The notes beneath the pieces are model-generated. The model had not been told where the DNA came from. It worked only from the letters and a program-made list of their open reading frames with translations, and searched no databases. The position numbers were made by a program, and so were the translations under genes. Of a DNA stretch of 33,231 bases, positions 7,813 through 15,474 are shown piece after piece. Origin of the DNA: Antribacter soli (lineage in GTDB: Bacteria > Actinomycetota > Actinomycetes > Actinomycetales > Cellulomonadaceae); contig NZ_JAKGSG010000008.1 of NCBI RefSeq assembly GCF_021568775.1, positions 1 through 33,231 on the forward strand, written 5' to 3'. Position 1 is the stretch's first letter. Every line of letters begins with the position of its first letter.

Positions 7813-8723
7813 AGGCCCACCCGGAGGGTGGCCAGGCTGGGAAAGACGGCAAAGACCACGGTGACCGGCAGGATCAGGAACACGACGGGCACCATCATCG
7901 CGATCTCGCGCCGGCCACCGGACTCCAGGAGGGCGCGTCGACCGGCTTCGCGCACGTCCTGGGCCTGGGCCCGCAGCACGTCGGCCAGCGGCGAGCCGCG
8001 CTCCAGTGCCACGGCGACGCCCTCGGCGAAACGGGTCAACGCCGGCAACCCGGTGCGCTCCGCCATCGCGGCGAGCGCGGTGGCGACGGGAGAGCCCGCC
8101 CGCACGGCCGCGAGGGTCCGCGTCACCTCGGCGGACAGCTCGCCGCGCGCCGTGGTCGAGACGCGCTCGAGCGCAGCGACGGGCCCCTCCCCCGCGGTCA
8201 CCGCGAGCGCCAGCAGCTCGGCGATGGTCGGGAACTCGGCGAGGAGGCGGTCCTCACGACGGCGGATGCGCCAGGTGAGCGCCTGGTCGCAGGCGACGTA
8301 GCCGCACGCCCCGCACACCAGGACGAGCGCGGCGAGCGACGCGGAGGCGGAGCCGCGCGTGGCAGCGAGGAGGAGCGCGAGGGCCAGCCCGGCAGCGAGG
8401 CCGAGCACCGTCCAGACCACCTGCCGGGCGCGGAACTGCTCGACGCTCGCTCCCTCACCGGCGCGGTCGAGCCGACGCCGCACGTGGTCGCGCGGCGACC
8501 CGAGATGCTCGAGCCGGGCCGCTGCCCTCCCTGCCCACGGGGCGAGCGCCCGCTCCCACGCTGCGGTGCGGCGGTCGTCACGGAGCAGGCCGGACGTCGC
8601 GTCGCGGGGCCTCAGGTAGGGGGCAAGGCGGTCATCGAGGCGGACGCGCCGGGTTCCGTGGGCGAGCACCAGGACGAGACCTGCCCCGAGAAGGAGGCCG
8701 CACGCGGCACCGGTCCAGCTCAT
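7809..8723 (-). CDS. tadC: Type II secretion F family protein, TadC-like
   Basis: An inner-membrane platform protein of the Tad pilus, 304 residues. It has N-terminal transmembrane helix ~6-22, two more near 105-145, a cytoplasmic GspF/T2SSF domain (LAEFPTIAELLALAVTAGEGPVAALERV and following), and a C-terminal hydrophobic helix ending in VVFLILPVTVVFAVFPSL, the hallmark of TadC. The ATG at 8723 overlaps the tadB stop (ATGA). The longer in-frame reading upstream is the antiphase of tadB. Confidence 0.88.
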   Translation of the reverse strand: MSWTGAACGLLLGAGLVLVLAHGTRRVRLDDRLAPYLRPRDATSGLLRDDRRTAAWERALAPWAGRAAARLEHLGSPRDHVRRRLDRAGEGASVEQFRARQVVWTVLGLAAGLALALLLAATRGSASASLAALVLVCGACGYVACDQALTWRIRRREDRLLAEFPTIAELLALAVTAGEGPVAALERVSTTARGELSAEVTRTLAAVRAGSPVATALAAMAERTGLPALTRFAEGVAVALERGSPLADVLRAQAQDVREAGRRALLESGGRREIAMMVPVVFLILPVTVVFAVFPSLATLRVGL

Positions 8724-9577
8724 CGAAGGACTCTCGCTTCCTCGGGCAGGCGCCCGATCCGCAGCATCAGCCGGTAGGCGACCAAAGAGCACACCGCGCC
8801 GGACACGAGCACAGCGATCCCGGCGGCGCTGTCGTACGCGTGGGCGGTCTCGGGGCGCGTGGCGAGGAACGCGAGCACGACCCACGGCCCGGAGACGGCG
8901 ACGCGTGCTCCGTTCACGGTCCACGACTGACGGGCCTCCAGCTCACCGCGGACCCGCACGTCGTCTCGTAGGAAGCCGGCCAGGGTGCGCAGGAGCCGCC
9001 CGAGGTCGGTGCCGCCGACCTCACGGGTCAGTCGGAGGGCCTCCACGATGCGGTCTGCCACCGGGTCGGCCAGCCGGGCCTTGAGCGCGTCGAGGCAGGC
9101 GCCGAAGCGTCCGGTGGCGCGATAGTCCTGGGCGAAGCGGCGGAACGGCTCGCGGAGCTCGGTGGGACCGCGGTCGCCGAGCTGCGCAACCGCCTCGGGC
9201 AAGGACAGCCCGGCGCGCACGCCGGACGCCAGGTGATCCACGACCTCGGGCCACACCTCCCGCAGGTCACGTCGGCGACGCCGGGCTCGCGCACGGACGA
9301 GCGCCCCCGGCACCAGCCCTGCGAGCACCGCGAAGCAGGCCGCGATCGCCGGCGACCGTGTGAGGGCCAGCCCGGTGAGGAGTGTCATGAGCATGAGCGC
9401 ACCCGCGCCCGCACGCAGGATGCCGGGCGACACGGACGGCGCGCCGGCCTGGACGAGCAGGTCCTGCAGCCGAGCCGTGCGCCTGGTACGCGCGGTCGTC
9501 CGCTCGGCGGGCGCCCAGAACGACCACCACACGCAGAAGGCGCCCGCTCCCAGGACGAGCCCGACAACGACCCCCAT
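8720..9577 (-). CDS. tadB: Type II secretion F family protein, TadB-like
   Basis: The second platform protein, 285 residues. It opens with a transmembrane helix (VVVGLVLGAGAFCVWWSFW), has two more near 55-95, then a GspF domain (WPEVVDHLASGVRAGLSLPEAVAQLG, LRLTREVGGTDLGRLLRTLAGFL) and two C-terminal helices. TadB and TadC together couple the CpaF ATPase to pilin extraction. The ATG at 9577 overlaps the cpaF stop codon as ATGA. Confidence 0.88.
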   Translation of the reverse strand: MGVVVGLVLGAGAFCVWWSFWAPAERTTARTRRTARLQDLLVQAGAPSVSPGILRAGAGALMLMTLLTGLALTRSPAIAACFAVLAGLVPGALVRARARRRRRDLREVWPEVVDHLASGVRAGLSLPEAVAQLGDRGPTELREPFRRFAQDYRATGRFGACLDALKARLADPVADRIVEALRLTREVGGTDLGRLLRTLAGFLRDDVRVRGELEARQSWTVNGARVAVSGPWVVLAFLATRPETAHAYDSAAGIAVLVSGAVCSLVAYRLMLRIGRLPEEARVLR

Positions 9578-10908
9578 CAGCGCATCCCGCTCTCGGCAGG
9601 CACGCCGGACAGCCACGGGCTCGCGGGGCGTGCAGGCTCCGCGGAGTGCCCGGGACGCGCCCGCAGGGGCTCCGCGAGGAGCGCGGCGACGTCGACGCCC
9701 GTCCTGGCGAAGCGCTCCGGATGCGGCGGGAAGCCATCGGCGCGACGCAGCGCCGCGCCGTCGTGCCGGAAGATCGTGGCGCACTCGACGCGCCCCTCCT
9801 CGACCCGCCCGGTGACGGCGACGATCTCGCGGACGGTGCGCCGCCCCACGGAGTCGACCCCGAGGTGCACCACCACGTCGATCGCCGAGGCGACCGTCGG
9901 CACGACGAACCGGTCCGAGACGTTCTCGCCGGCGAGCAACGGCAGCGTCGTCATCTTCGTGACGGCCTCGCGCGCCGAGTTGGCGTGCACGGTGCACATC
10001 CCGGGCACGCCGGCGTTGAGCGCGACGAGCAGGTCGAACGCCTCGGCCTCGCGGACCTCGCCGATCACGATCCGGTCGGGCCGCATGCGCAGCGCCTCCT
10101 TGACGAGGCGCCGCAGCGGGATCTCGCCGGTGCCTTCCAGGCCGGCCTGGCGGCACTGCATGGCCACCCAGTCCCGGACCGGGAGCTTCAGCTCGAACAC
10201 CTCCTCGCAGGACAGCACCCGCTCGGACGCCGGGATCGATCCGGCGAGGGCGTTGAGCATCGTCGTCTTGCCCGCTTGCGTGCCGCCCGCGACGAGCAGG
10301 TTGAGGCCGGCGCGGACGGCGGCGTCCAGAAAAGCCGCCGAGTGCTGGGTGAGCGAGCCGAGCCGCACGAGGTCGTCCAGGCTGCTCGCGCGGACGACGT
10401 GCTTGCGAAGGTTCACGGCCCACGAGTCTCGCGTCACGTCGGGGATGACGACGTGCAGGCGCTCACCGCCGGGCAGGCAGGCGTCCACGAACGGGCTCGA
10501 GAGGTCGAGGCGGCGACCGGAGGCCTTGAGCATCCGCTCCACGAGGTCGCGCACCTGCTCGGGGGTCAGGATCGTGGTGGTCAGCTCGGGCCGCCCGGCG
10601 CGGGCGACGAACACCTGGGCGGGGTTGTTGATCCACACCTCCTCGACGTCCGGGTCGTCGAGGTACCGCTGCAGCGGACCGAGGCCGCCCACCGCGTCTC
10701 GCACGGTGCGGGCGGCGGCGCCCGGGTCGTCGAGCGCCGGCACGACGCCTCGCGTGGAGCGATCCGAGTAGTCGGCCTGCGCCTCGTCGACGAGCGCGCG
10801 GAACCCGGCCGCGTCCTGGACCGGGTCCAGGCCCCGCCGGCGCACGAGCTCGCGCACCTCGCGCTCCAGGATCGCGACGCCGTCCTCGGACATGGCACCC
10901 CCTGCCAT
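9577..10908 (-). CDS. cpaF: Tad/Flp pilus assembly ATPase CpaF (TadA)
   Basis: A hexameric secretion ATPase of the VirB11/PilT superfamily that powers Flp pilus assembly. The 443 residues contain an N-terminal domain with the VEEVWINNPAQVFV core, Walker A GGTQAGKTT (208-216), the Asp box (SCEEVFELKLPVRDWVAMQ, from 233), Walker B RPDRIVIGEVRE (277-288) and the His box CTVHANS (305-311), all intact. It is the first gene of a seven-gene overlapping operon. ATG 10908 has GGAAGG upstream; ATG 10893 with AGGGGG upstream is an alternative start, five residues shorter. No tadZ/cpaE-like gene precedes it, which is unusual because TadZ normally leads this operon. Confidence 0.95.
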   Translation of the reverse strand: MAGGAMSEDGVAILEREVRELVRRRGLDPVQDAAGFRALVDEAQADYSDRSTRGVVPALDDPGAAARTVRDAVGGLGPLQRYLDDPDVEEVWINNPAQVFVARAGRPELTTTILTPEQVRDLVERMLKASGRRLDLSSPFVDACLPGGERLHVVIPDVTRDSWAVNLRKHVVRASSLDDLVRLGSLTQHSAAFLDAAVRAGLNLLVAGGTQAGKTTMLNALAGSIPASERVLSCEEVFELKLPVRDWVAMQCRQAGLEGTGEIPLRRLVKEALRMRPDRIVIGEVREAEAFDLLVALNAGVPGMCTVHANSAREAVTKMTTLPLLAGENVSDRFVVPTVASAIDVVVHLGVDSVGRRTVREIVAVTGRVEEGRVECATIFRHDGAALRRADGFPPHPERFARTGVDVAALLAEPLRARPGHSAEPARPASPWLSGVPAESGMR

Positions 10909-10944
10909 CCTGTGCCTTCCGCCCCCTGCGGCCGGCCCTCCACG

Positions 10945-10950
10945 AGGTTA
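10945..10950 (-). promoter_or_regulatory. Candidate -10 box of the Tad operon
   Basis: TAACCT on the minus strand would start transcription about 30 nt before cpaF and leave a 5' leader with a ribosome binding site, unlike the leaderless genes around it. The same 147-bp gap carries the divergent aminotransferase promoter. Confidence 0.4.
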
Positions 10951-11043
10951 GGTGGTCGCGCCCGTCGGCGCAGGACACCCTGTGGACAACCACTCCGACA
11001 TCCCTGGTGCCACCGTCCGCAGCGCCGCGCCCCGCGCGCCGAA

Positions 11044-11049
11044 TAAGGT
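11044..11049 (+). promoter_or_regulatory. -10 box of the aminotransferase gene (leaderless)
   Basis: TAAGGT followed by 6 nt and the ATG at 11056; no ribosome binding site. Confidence 0.65.
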
Positions 11050-11055
11050 CGCCCC

Positions 11056-12276
11056 ATGAGCACCCTCCGCTGGCAGGCCGCCGCCCGCGCCACGGGCCTC
11101 CTCGCGCCCGACGGGACCGTCGCCGCCACGATCTTCGCCGAGATGTCCGCCCTCGCCGCCCGCACGGGCGCGATCAACCTCGGGCAGGGCTTCCCCGACG
11201 TGGACGGCCCGGAGTACATCAAGGAGGCGGCCATCGCCGCGATCCGCGAGGGCCGCAACCAGTACCCGCCGGGCGACGGGATCCCGGAGCTGCGCCACGC
11301 CGTCGCCGACCACCAGAAGCGGCACTACGGCCTCGATGTCGACCCGGACACCGAGGTCCTCGTCACGACCGGCGCCACGGAGGCCCTCGCCGCCACAATC
11401 CTCGCCCTGGTCTCCCCCGGCGACGAGGTGATCACGCTCGAGCCGTTCTACGACGCGCACGCCGCCTGCATCGCGATGGCCGGCGGCACTCACGTCACCG
11501 TGCCGCTCGTCGCCGCCGGACCGGAGAACCCGGAGGGCAGCTTCCGCCTCGACGTCGCCGCCCTGCGGGCCGCCGCGTCCCCGCGGACGCGGCTGATCCT
11601 GCTCAACACGCCGCACAACCCGACCGGCACCGTCCTGGACCGCGCCGAGCTGGAGGCGATCGCCCAGGTCGCCCGCGAGCGCGACGCCCTCGTCCTCACC
11701 GACGAGGTCTACGAGCACCTCGTCTTCGACGGCGCGGTGCACGTCCCGATCGCGACCCTGCCCGGCATGGCGGAGCGGACGCTGACCGTCTCCTCGTCCG
11801 GCAAGACCTTCTCCTTCACCGGCTGGAAGATCGGCTGGGTGCACGGCCCCGCCGACCTCGTCACGGCGGTCCGCACGATCAAGCAGTTCCTCACCTACGT
11901 CTCGGGCGCCCCGTTCCAGCCCGCCATCGCCCGCGCGCTCGCCGACGACGACGCCCCCCGCGCCCTCGCGGCCTCCCTCGCCTTCCGGCGGGACCTCCTC
12001 GTGGAGGGCCTGGAGAAGGCCGGCTTCGGCGTCAGCATCCCGCAGGGCACGTACTTCGTCGTGGCCGACGGCGGACCGCTCGGCTTCCCGGACGGCGTCG
12101 ACCTCTGCCGCCGCCTGCCGGAGCTGGCGGGCGTGGTGGCGGTGCCGGTCACCGCGTTCTGCACGCCCGGCTCCCCCACCGCGGAGGCGCTGCGGTCGCG
12201 GATCAGGCTCACGTTCGTCAAGCGCGATGAGGTCCTCCGCGAGGCGTCCGCCCGCCTCGCCGGGCTGACCCCCTGA
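11056..12276 (+). CDS. Class I/II PLP-dependent aminotransferase
   Basis: A 406-residue fold-type I aminotransferase. The PLP Schiff-base lysine is K250 in SSSGKTFSFTGWKIGW; NTPHNPTG and TDEVYEHLVFDG supply the cofactor-binding Asn and Asp/Tyr. The sequence pattern is that of the YbdL / kynurenine aminotransferase / DapC-like group, which transfers amino groups from methionine, aromatic amino acids, glutamine or N-succinyl-diaminopimelate. The substrate cannot be fixed from sequence. It is a single gene, transcribed away from the Tad operon and converging on lysE. The start is supported by the promoter 6 nt upstream. Confidence 0.92.
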   Translation: MSTLRWQAAARATGLLAPDGTVAATIFAEMSALAARTGAINLGQGFPDVDGPEYIKEAAIAAIREGRNQYPPGDGIPELRHAVADHQKRHYGLDVDPDTEVLVTTGATEALAATILALVSPGDEVITLEPFYDAHAACIAMAGGTHVTVPLVAAGPENPEGSFRLDVAALRAAASPRTRLILLNTPHNPTGTVLDRAELEAIAQVARERDALVLTDEVYEHLVFDGAVHVPIATLPGMAERTLTVSSSGKTFSFTGWKIGWVHGPADLVTAVRTIKQFLTYVSGAPFQPAIARALADDDAPRALAASLAFRRDLLVEGLEKAGFGVSIPQGTYFVVADGGPLGFPDGVDLCRRLPELAGVVAVPVTAFCTPGSPTAEALRSRIRLTFVKRDEVLREASARLAGLTP

Positions 12277-12288
12277 CGGGGCGATCCC

Positions 12289-12963
12289 TCAGCCGCCGGC
12301 CACGAGCGACACCGCGACCACCAGCATGATCGCGGCGATCACGCCGTCCACGACCCGCCACGCCCCCGGGCGGCGCAGGAACGGCGCCATCAGGCGGGCG
12401 CCGTGGGCGAGCCCCCAGAACCACGCCCAGCTCGCGACCACGGCCCCGGCGGCGAACCACCAGCGCAGGTCGCCGTAGGTCGATCCGACGCCGCCCATGA
12501 GCACCACCGTGTCCAGGTAGACGTGGGGGTTGAGCCAGGTTAGCGCGAGCGTCGTCGCCACGACGCTCGCCCGGGCGGGTGCGAGCACCGCCACGGGCAA
12601 GCCGGCCGCGGGGCCCGGCCCACCGCCGTCGGGCCCACCGCCGTCGGGTAGCGGGGTGTCCAGGGCTGAACCCGTGCCGCGCCAGGCCCGGCGCGCCGCC
12701 AGGAAGCCGTACGCGAGCACCACCGCGGCCCCGAGCCAGCGCACGACCTCGACCACCGCGGGCGCCCCCTGGAGCGCGGACCCGAGGCCGCCCACACCCG
12801 CCGCGATGAGCACCGTGTCGGACGCGGCGCACAGCACCACGACGAGCCACAGGTGCTCCCGGCGCAGTCCCTGGCGCAGCACGTAGGCGTTCTGCGCGCC
12901 GATGGCGACGATGAGGGACAGGCCGAAGCCCAGGCCGGACAGGGTGGGCACGAGGTAGGTCAC
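12289..12963 (-). CDS. lysE: LysE/ArgO family basic amino acid exporter
   Basis: A membrane exporter of lysine/arginine, 224 residues with about six transmembrane helices. The family start GFGLSLIVAIGAQNAYVLRQGL and the TWLNPHVYLDTVVL motif in the middle are clear. A Gly/Pro-rich stretch (PDGGGPDGGGPGPAAG, near residues 107-122) lies in a loop and comes from a 15-bp duplication near 12618-12648. The GTG start at 12963 is placed by a TACGGT -10 box 6 nt upstream. The divergent gene is a LysG/ArgP regulator, the classical arrangement in which the regulator activates the exporter when lysine, arginine or histidine accumulate. Confidence 0.92.
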   Translation of the reverse strand: MTYLVPTLSGLGFGLSLIVAIGAQNAYVLRQGLRREHLWLVVVLCAASDTVLIAAGVGGLGSALQGAPAVVEVVRWLGAAVVLAYGFLAARRAWRGTGSALDTPLPDGGGPDGGGPGPAAGLPVAVLAPARASVVATTLALTWLNPHVYLDTVVLMGGVGSTYGDLRWWFAAGAVVASWAWFWGLAHGARLMAPFLRRPGAWRVVDGVIAAIMLVVAVSLVAGG

Positions 12964-12969
12964 GCCGCC

Positions 12970-12975
12970 ACCGTA
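12970..12975 (-). promoter_or_regulatory. -10 box of lysE (leaderless)
   Basis: TACGGT on the minus strand, 6 nt before the GTG start at 12963, with no ribosome binding site. Confidence 0.65.
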
Positions 12976-13000
12976 GGCCGGGCGGCACCTGAACTCCAGC

Positions 13001-13033
13001 TCAGGTTTCTGAACCTGATGAAGCAATGCTTCA
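13001..13033. promoter_or_regulatory. Two palindromes, probable LysG/ArgP operator region
   Basis: TCAGGTT-TCTG-AACCTGA (13001-13018) is a perfect 7-bp inverted repeat. It is followed directly by TGAAGCA-A-TGCTTCA (13019-13033), another perfect 7-bp inverted repeat. Both lie in the 78-bp gap between lysE and its regulator. LysR-type regulators bind such interrupted dyads; the first is centred about 34 bp upstream of the lysE -10 box, a usual activator position, and the second lies where it could repress the regulator gene. Confidence 0.7.
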
Positions 13034-13041
13034 CTAAGGCC

Positions 13042-13989
13042 ATGCGTTGGGACTCCGCACAGCTCGAGGCGCTCGCCGCCGTCGTCGCCGAAGGCTCCTT
13101 CGACGCCGCCGCCCGCGCCCTCCACATCACACCGTCCGCCATGAGCCAGCGGATCCGCGCCCTGGAGAACACCGCGGGCAGCGTGCTCGTCAAGCGCACG
13201 CGTCCGGTCGAGCCCACCGCGACCGGGCAGACCCTGCTGCGCCTCGCTCGCCAGGTCGAGCTGCTGGGGGCGGAGGCGTCGGCGGAGCTCGGGGCGGCAG
13301 GGGACGCCGGCGGCGCATGGACCACCGTCCCGATCGCCGTCAACGCCGACTCGCTCGCCACCTGGTTCCTGCCCGCCCTCGCGCGCGTCGACGGCGTCTG
13401 CTTCGACCTGCACCGCGCCGATCAGGACCGCACCGCCGAGCTGCTCCCCCGCGGCGTCGTCATGATGGCCGTGACCTCGCAGGCCGAGCCCGTCCAGGGC
13501 TGCTCGTCCGTGCCGCTCGGCGCGATGACCTACCGGCCCGTCGCGACGCCCGCGTTCGCGCGCCGCTGGTTCCCCGACGGCCCCACGACCGCAGCGCTCT
13601 CGGTGGCGCCCGTCGTGGTCTTCGACCGCGCCGACGACCTCCAGGACCGCTACCTGCGCAGCCGGGGCGCGTCCGGCCCGCCGCGCCACCACGTGCCCAG
13701 CTCGATCGAGTACGTCGAGGCCGTCCGGCTCGGGCTCGGGTGGGGCATGCTGCCCGAGCTCCAGTCGGCTCCCTCCGGGCTTCCGCCCGGCCGTGGTGTG
13801 CCCGGACGGAGGCACGCGTCAGGACCGCTCGTCGACGACGACGACCTGGTGCCGGTCGACCCGGACGCCGTCGTCGACGTCGCCCTCCACCTGCAGCAGT
13901 GGAAGCTGCGCTCGGCCGTCCTCGACCAGGTCGCCGCGGCGCTGCGGGCGGAGGCGGCGCGCAGCCTCCGCCCCCTCGCGCGAGGCTAG
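13042..13989 (+). CDS. lysG: LysR-family regulator LysG/ArgP with an in-frame insertion
   Basis: A LysR-type activator of the divergent lysE. The N-terminal winged helix (MRWDSAQLEALAAVVAEGSF, then AARALHITPSAMSQRIRALE) matches the ArgP/LysG subgroup. The effector domain follows, with LGWGMLPELQ and PVDPDAVVDVALHLQQWKL near the end. Between ELQSA and PLVDD, where relatives are continuous, there are about 18 extra residues (P244-G261, PSGLPPGRGVPGRRHASG). They make the protein 315 residues instead of about 297-300. The DNA of this insert resembles repeat R1. The insertion is in frame and sits near the domain surface, so function may be kept. The start is ATG 13042, with no ribosome binding site. 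Confidence 0.9.
   Translation: MRWDSAQLEALAAVVAEGSFDAAARALHITPSAMSQRIRALENTAGSVLVKRTRPVEPTATGQTLLRLARQVELLGAEASAELGAAGDAGGAWTTVPIAVNADSLATWFLPALARVDGVCFDLHRADQDRTAELLPRGVVMMAVTSQAEPVQGCSSVPLGAMTYRPVATPAFARRWFPDGPTTAALSVAPVVVFDRADDLQDRYLRSRGASGPPRHHVPSSIEYVEAVRLGLGWGMLPELQSAPSGLPPGRGVPGRRHASGPLVDDDDLVPVDPDAVVDVALHLQQWKLRSAVLDQVAAALRAEAARSLRPLARG
13765..13822. repeat. R1-like element inside lysG/argP
   Basis: The segment starts GGCTCCC and ends GGAGGCACGCGTCAG, the same ends as the two R1 copies at 27692-27805 (GGCTCCC ... GGAGGCGCGCGTCAG). The middle is diverged and slightly longer. It has internal dyads (CTCCGGGC and GCCCGGACGGAG). It coincides with the extra peptide in the regulator. Confidence 0.6.
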
Positions 13990-14025
13990 CGCGGCCCGCG
14001 CACAGCGCGGCCCGGGGTCAGCGCG

Positions 14026-15390
14026 TCAGACGCAGGTGCCCGGCGGCAGGGACGGCTCGACCGCCGGTGCCGCAGGCGCCACCGGGGTGCCGGCCGCCGG
14101 ATCGGTCGCCGCCGGATCGGTCGCTCCCGCGTCCGTCCCACCCGGGGCGGTCGCCGGGGGCGCGACGACGTCCGTCGTGCCGGGCGAGGGCGTCACGGCC
14201 GCCGGCGGCGGGAGGGGCGTCAGGTCCGCCGGTGGCTGGTCCGCCGCGAGCCGCGCCCACAGCTCGTCCGCCTCGTCGGTCCAGATCACCCGGTTGTGAT
14301 CCTGCGGCCACGGCACGTTCGGGACGGTCCTGAAGACGATCCGGGACTTGTCGATGCCGCGCAGGCTGAAGGCGAGGCCGGTGAGGTTCGCCGCGTCGGC
14401 AAGCGCCGCGTCCGGGCTGAGGGAGCCGAGGACCGCCTGCGCGAGCGGCAGCATCTTCGCCGGGTTCGCCAGCGTCTCGCCGGCGAGCGCCTGCCGGAGC
14501 GCAGCATTGATGAAGCCCTGCTGGCGCTCGATACGGTCGAGGTCGCCGCCGTTGCCGAGGCCCTCGCCGTGCCGCGCACGCACGTACTGGATCGACTGGT
14601 ATCCGTTCAGCGTCTGAGGACCGGCGGGGAGCACGAGGCTGCCGTAACGCTTGTCCTCCTCGATCGGCTCGGGCAGGCAGACCTGGACACCGCCGAGCGC
14701 GTCGACGATGCCGATCACGCCGTCCATCTTCACCACCAGGTGGTTCGGCAGCGGCAGTCCGGTGTTCTCCACGACGGTCGACAGCGTGCAGGCCGCCGCG
14801 TACGTCAGGTCTTCCGGGCCCTTGCCGGTGATGTTGCCGACCGCGCCGAAGGCACCGTTGAACATGTTCAGGTCGCGGGCGCGGGCGGTGCCGCCGCCTG
14901 GCAGCTTGCACGCCGGGATCGACACCATGGAGTCGCGCGGGATCGACACGACCTCGATCCAGGTGCGGTCGGCGGAGATGTGCACCAGGAAGGTCGTGTC
15001 GGAGCGCAGCCCGCCGCCCTCGTCCTTGCCGGCGATCGCGATGGTCGCGGCGTCGCGGTAGTCCGTTCCCATCACGAGGATGTTGACGGGCATGTCCTTG
15101 AACGGGTCGTCCGGGTCTTTCGGCTTGGGGGCGGATGCGGCCGCGCCGACGACGAGCCCCGACACGTCGGACACCTCCACCTGGGAGCGCAGGTCTGCCA
15201 CCACGGCCGCCACGCTCGTGCCGCCCAGGGCGATCAGGGCGATCGCGACGCCCGCGACGATACGGGGCGTCCGGGACCAGCCGATCCCCGACGAGTGCCG
15301 GGCCGACGTCCCGTCGAGCTTGCCGGGCGCAGACTGCGGTCCGGGCGCGTGCTGCGGGACCGGGGCCGGCTTCGCGGGCGTCTGGGGCAT
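14026..15390 (-). CDS. LytR-CpsA-Psr (LCP) family cell-wall polymer ligase
   Basis: LCP enzymes move glycopolymers from undecaprenyl-phosphate carriers onto peptidoglycan. The 454-residue protein has a ~50-residue Pro-rich cytoplasmic segment, one transmembrane helix (IVAGVAIALIALGGTSVAAVV) and an extracellular LCP domain with NILVMGTD, SDTTFLVHIS, IPRDSMV (substrate Arg/Asp) and RARHGEGLGNGGDLDRIERQQ. A Pro/Thr/Ala-rich tail ends in PPGTCV with a nearly terminal cysteine. The start at 15390 has a TACTCT -10 box 6 nt upstream. It follows a paralogous gene on the same strand with an 84-bp gap. Confidence 0.93.
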   Translation of the reverse strand: MPQTPAKPAPVPQHAPGPQSAPGKLDGTSARHSSGIGWSRTPRIVAGVAIALIALGGTSVAAVVADLRSQVEVSDVSGLVVGAAASAPKPKDPDDPFKDMPVNILVMGTDYRDAATIAIAGKDEGGGLRSDTTFLVHISADRTWIEVVSIPRDSMVSIPACKLPGGGTARARDLNMFNGAFGAVGNITGKGPEDLTYAAACTLSTVVENTGLPLPNHLVVKMDGVIGIVDALGGVQVCLPEPIEEDKRYGSLVLPAGPQTLNGYQSIQYVRARHGEGLGNGGDLDRIERQQGFINAALRQALAGETLANPAKMLPLAQAVLGSLSPDAALADAANLTGLAFSLRGIDKSRIVFRTVPNVPWPQDHNRVIWTDEADELWARLAADQPPADLTPLPPPAAVTPSPGTTDVVAPPATAPGGTDAGATDPAATDPAAGTPVAPAAPAVEPSLPPGTCV

Positions 15391-15396
15391 GGCCAG

Positions 15397-15402
15397 AGAG
15401 TA
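15397..15402 (-). promoter_or_regulatory. -10 box of the downstream LCP gene (leaderless)
   Basis: TACTCT on the minus strand, 6 nt before the ATG at 15390. It shows that the second LCP gene has its own promoter. Confidence 0.65.
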
Positions 15403-15474
15403 ACGGCCATGTCCGACACGTCCGTCCGGTCGACGACGCTCTGGCGGGAAGATTTCGGGGAGATCTGCGTGGCG

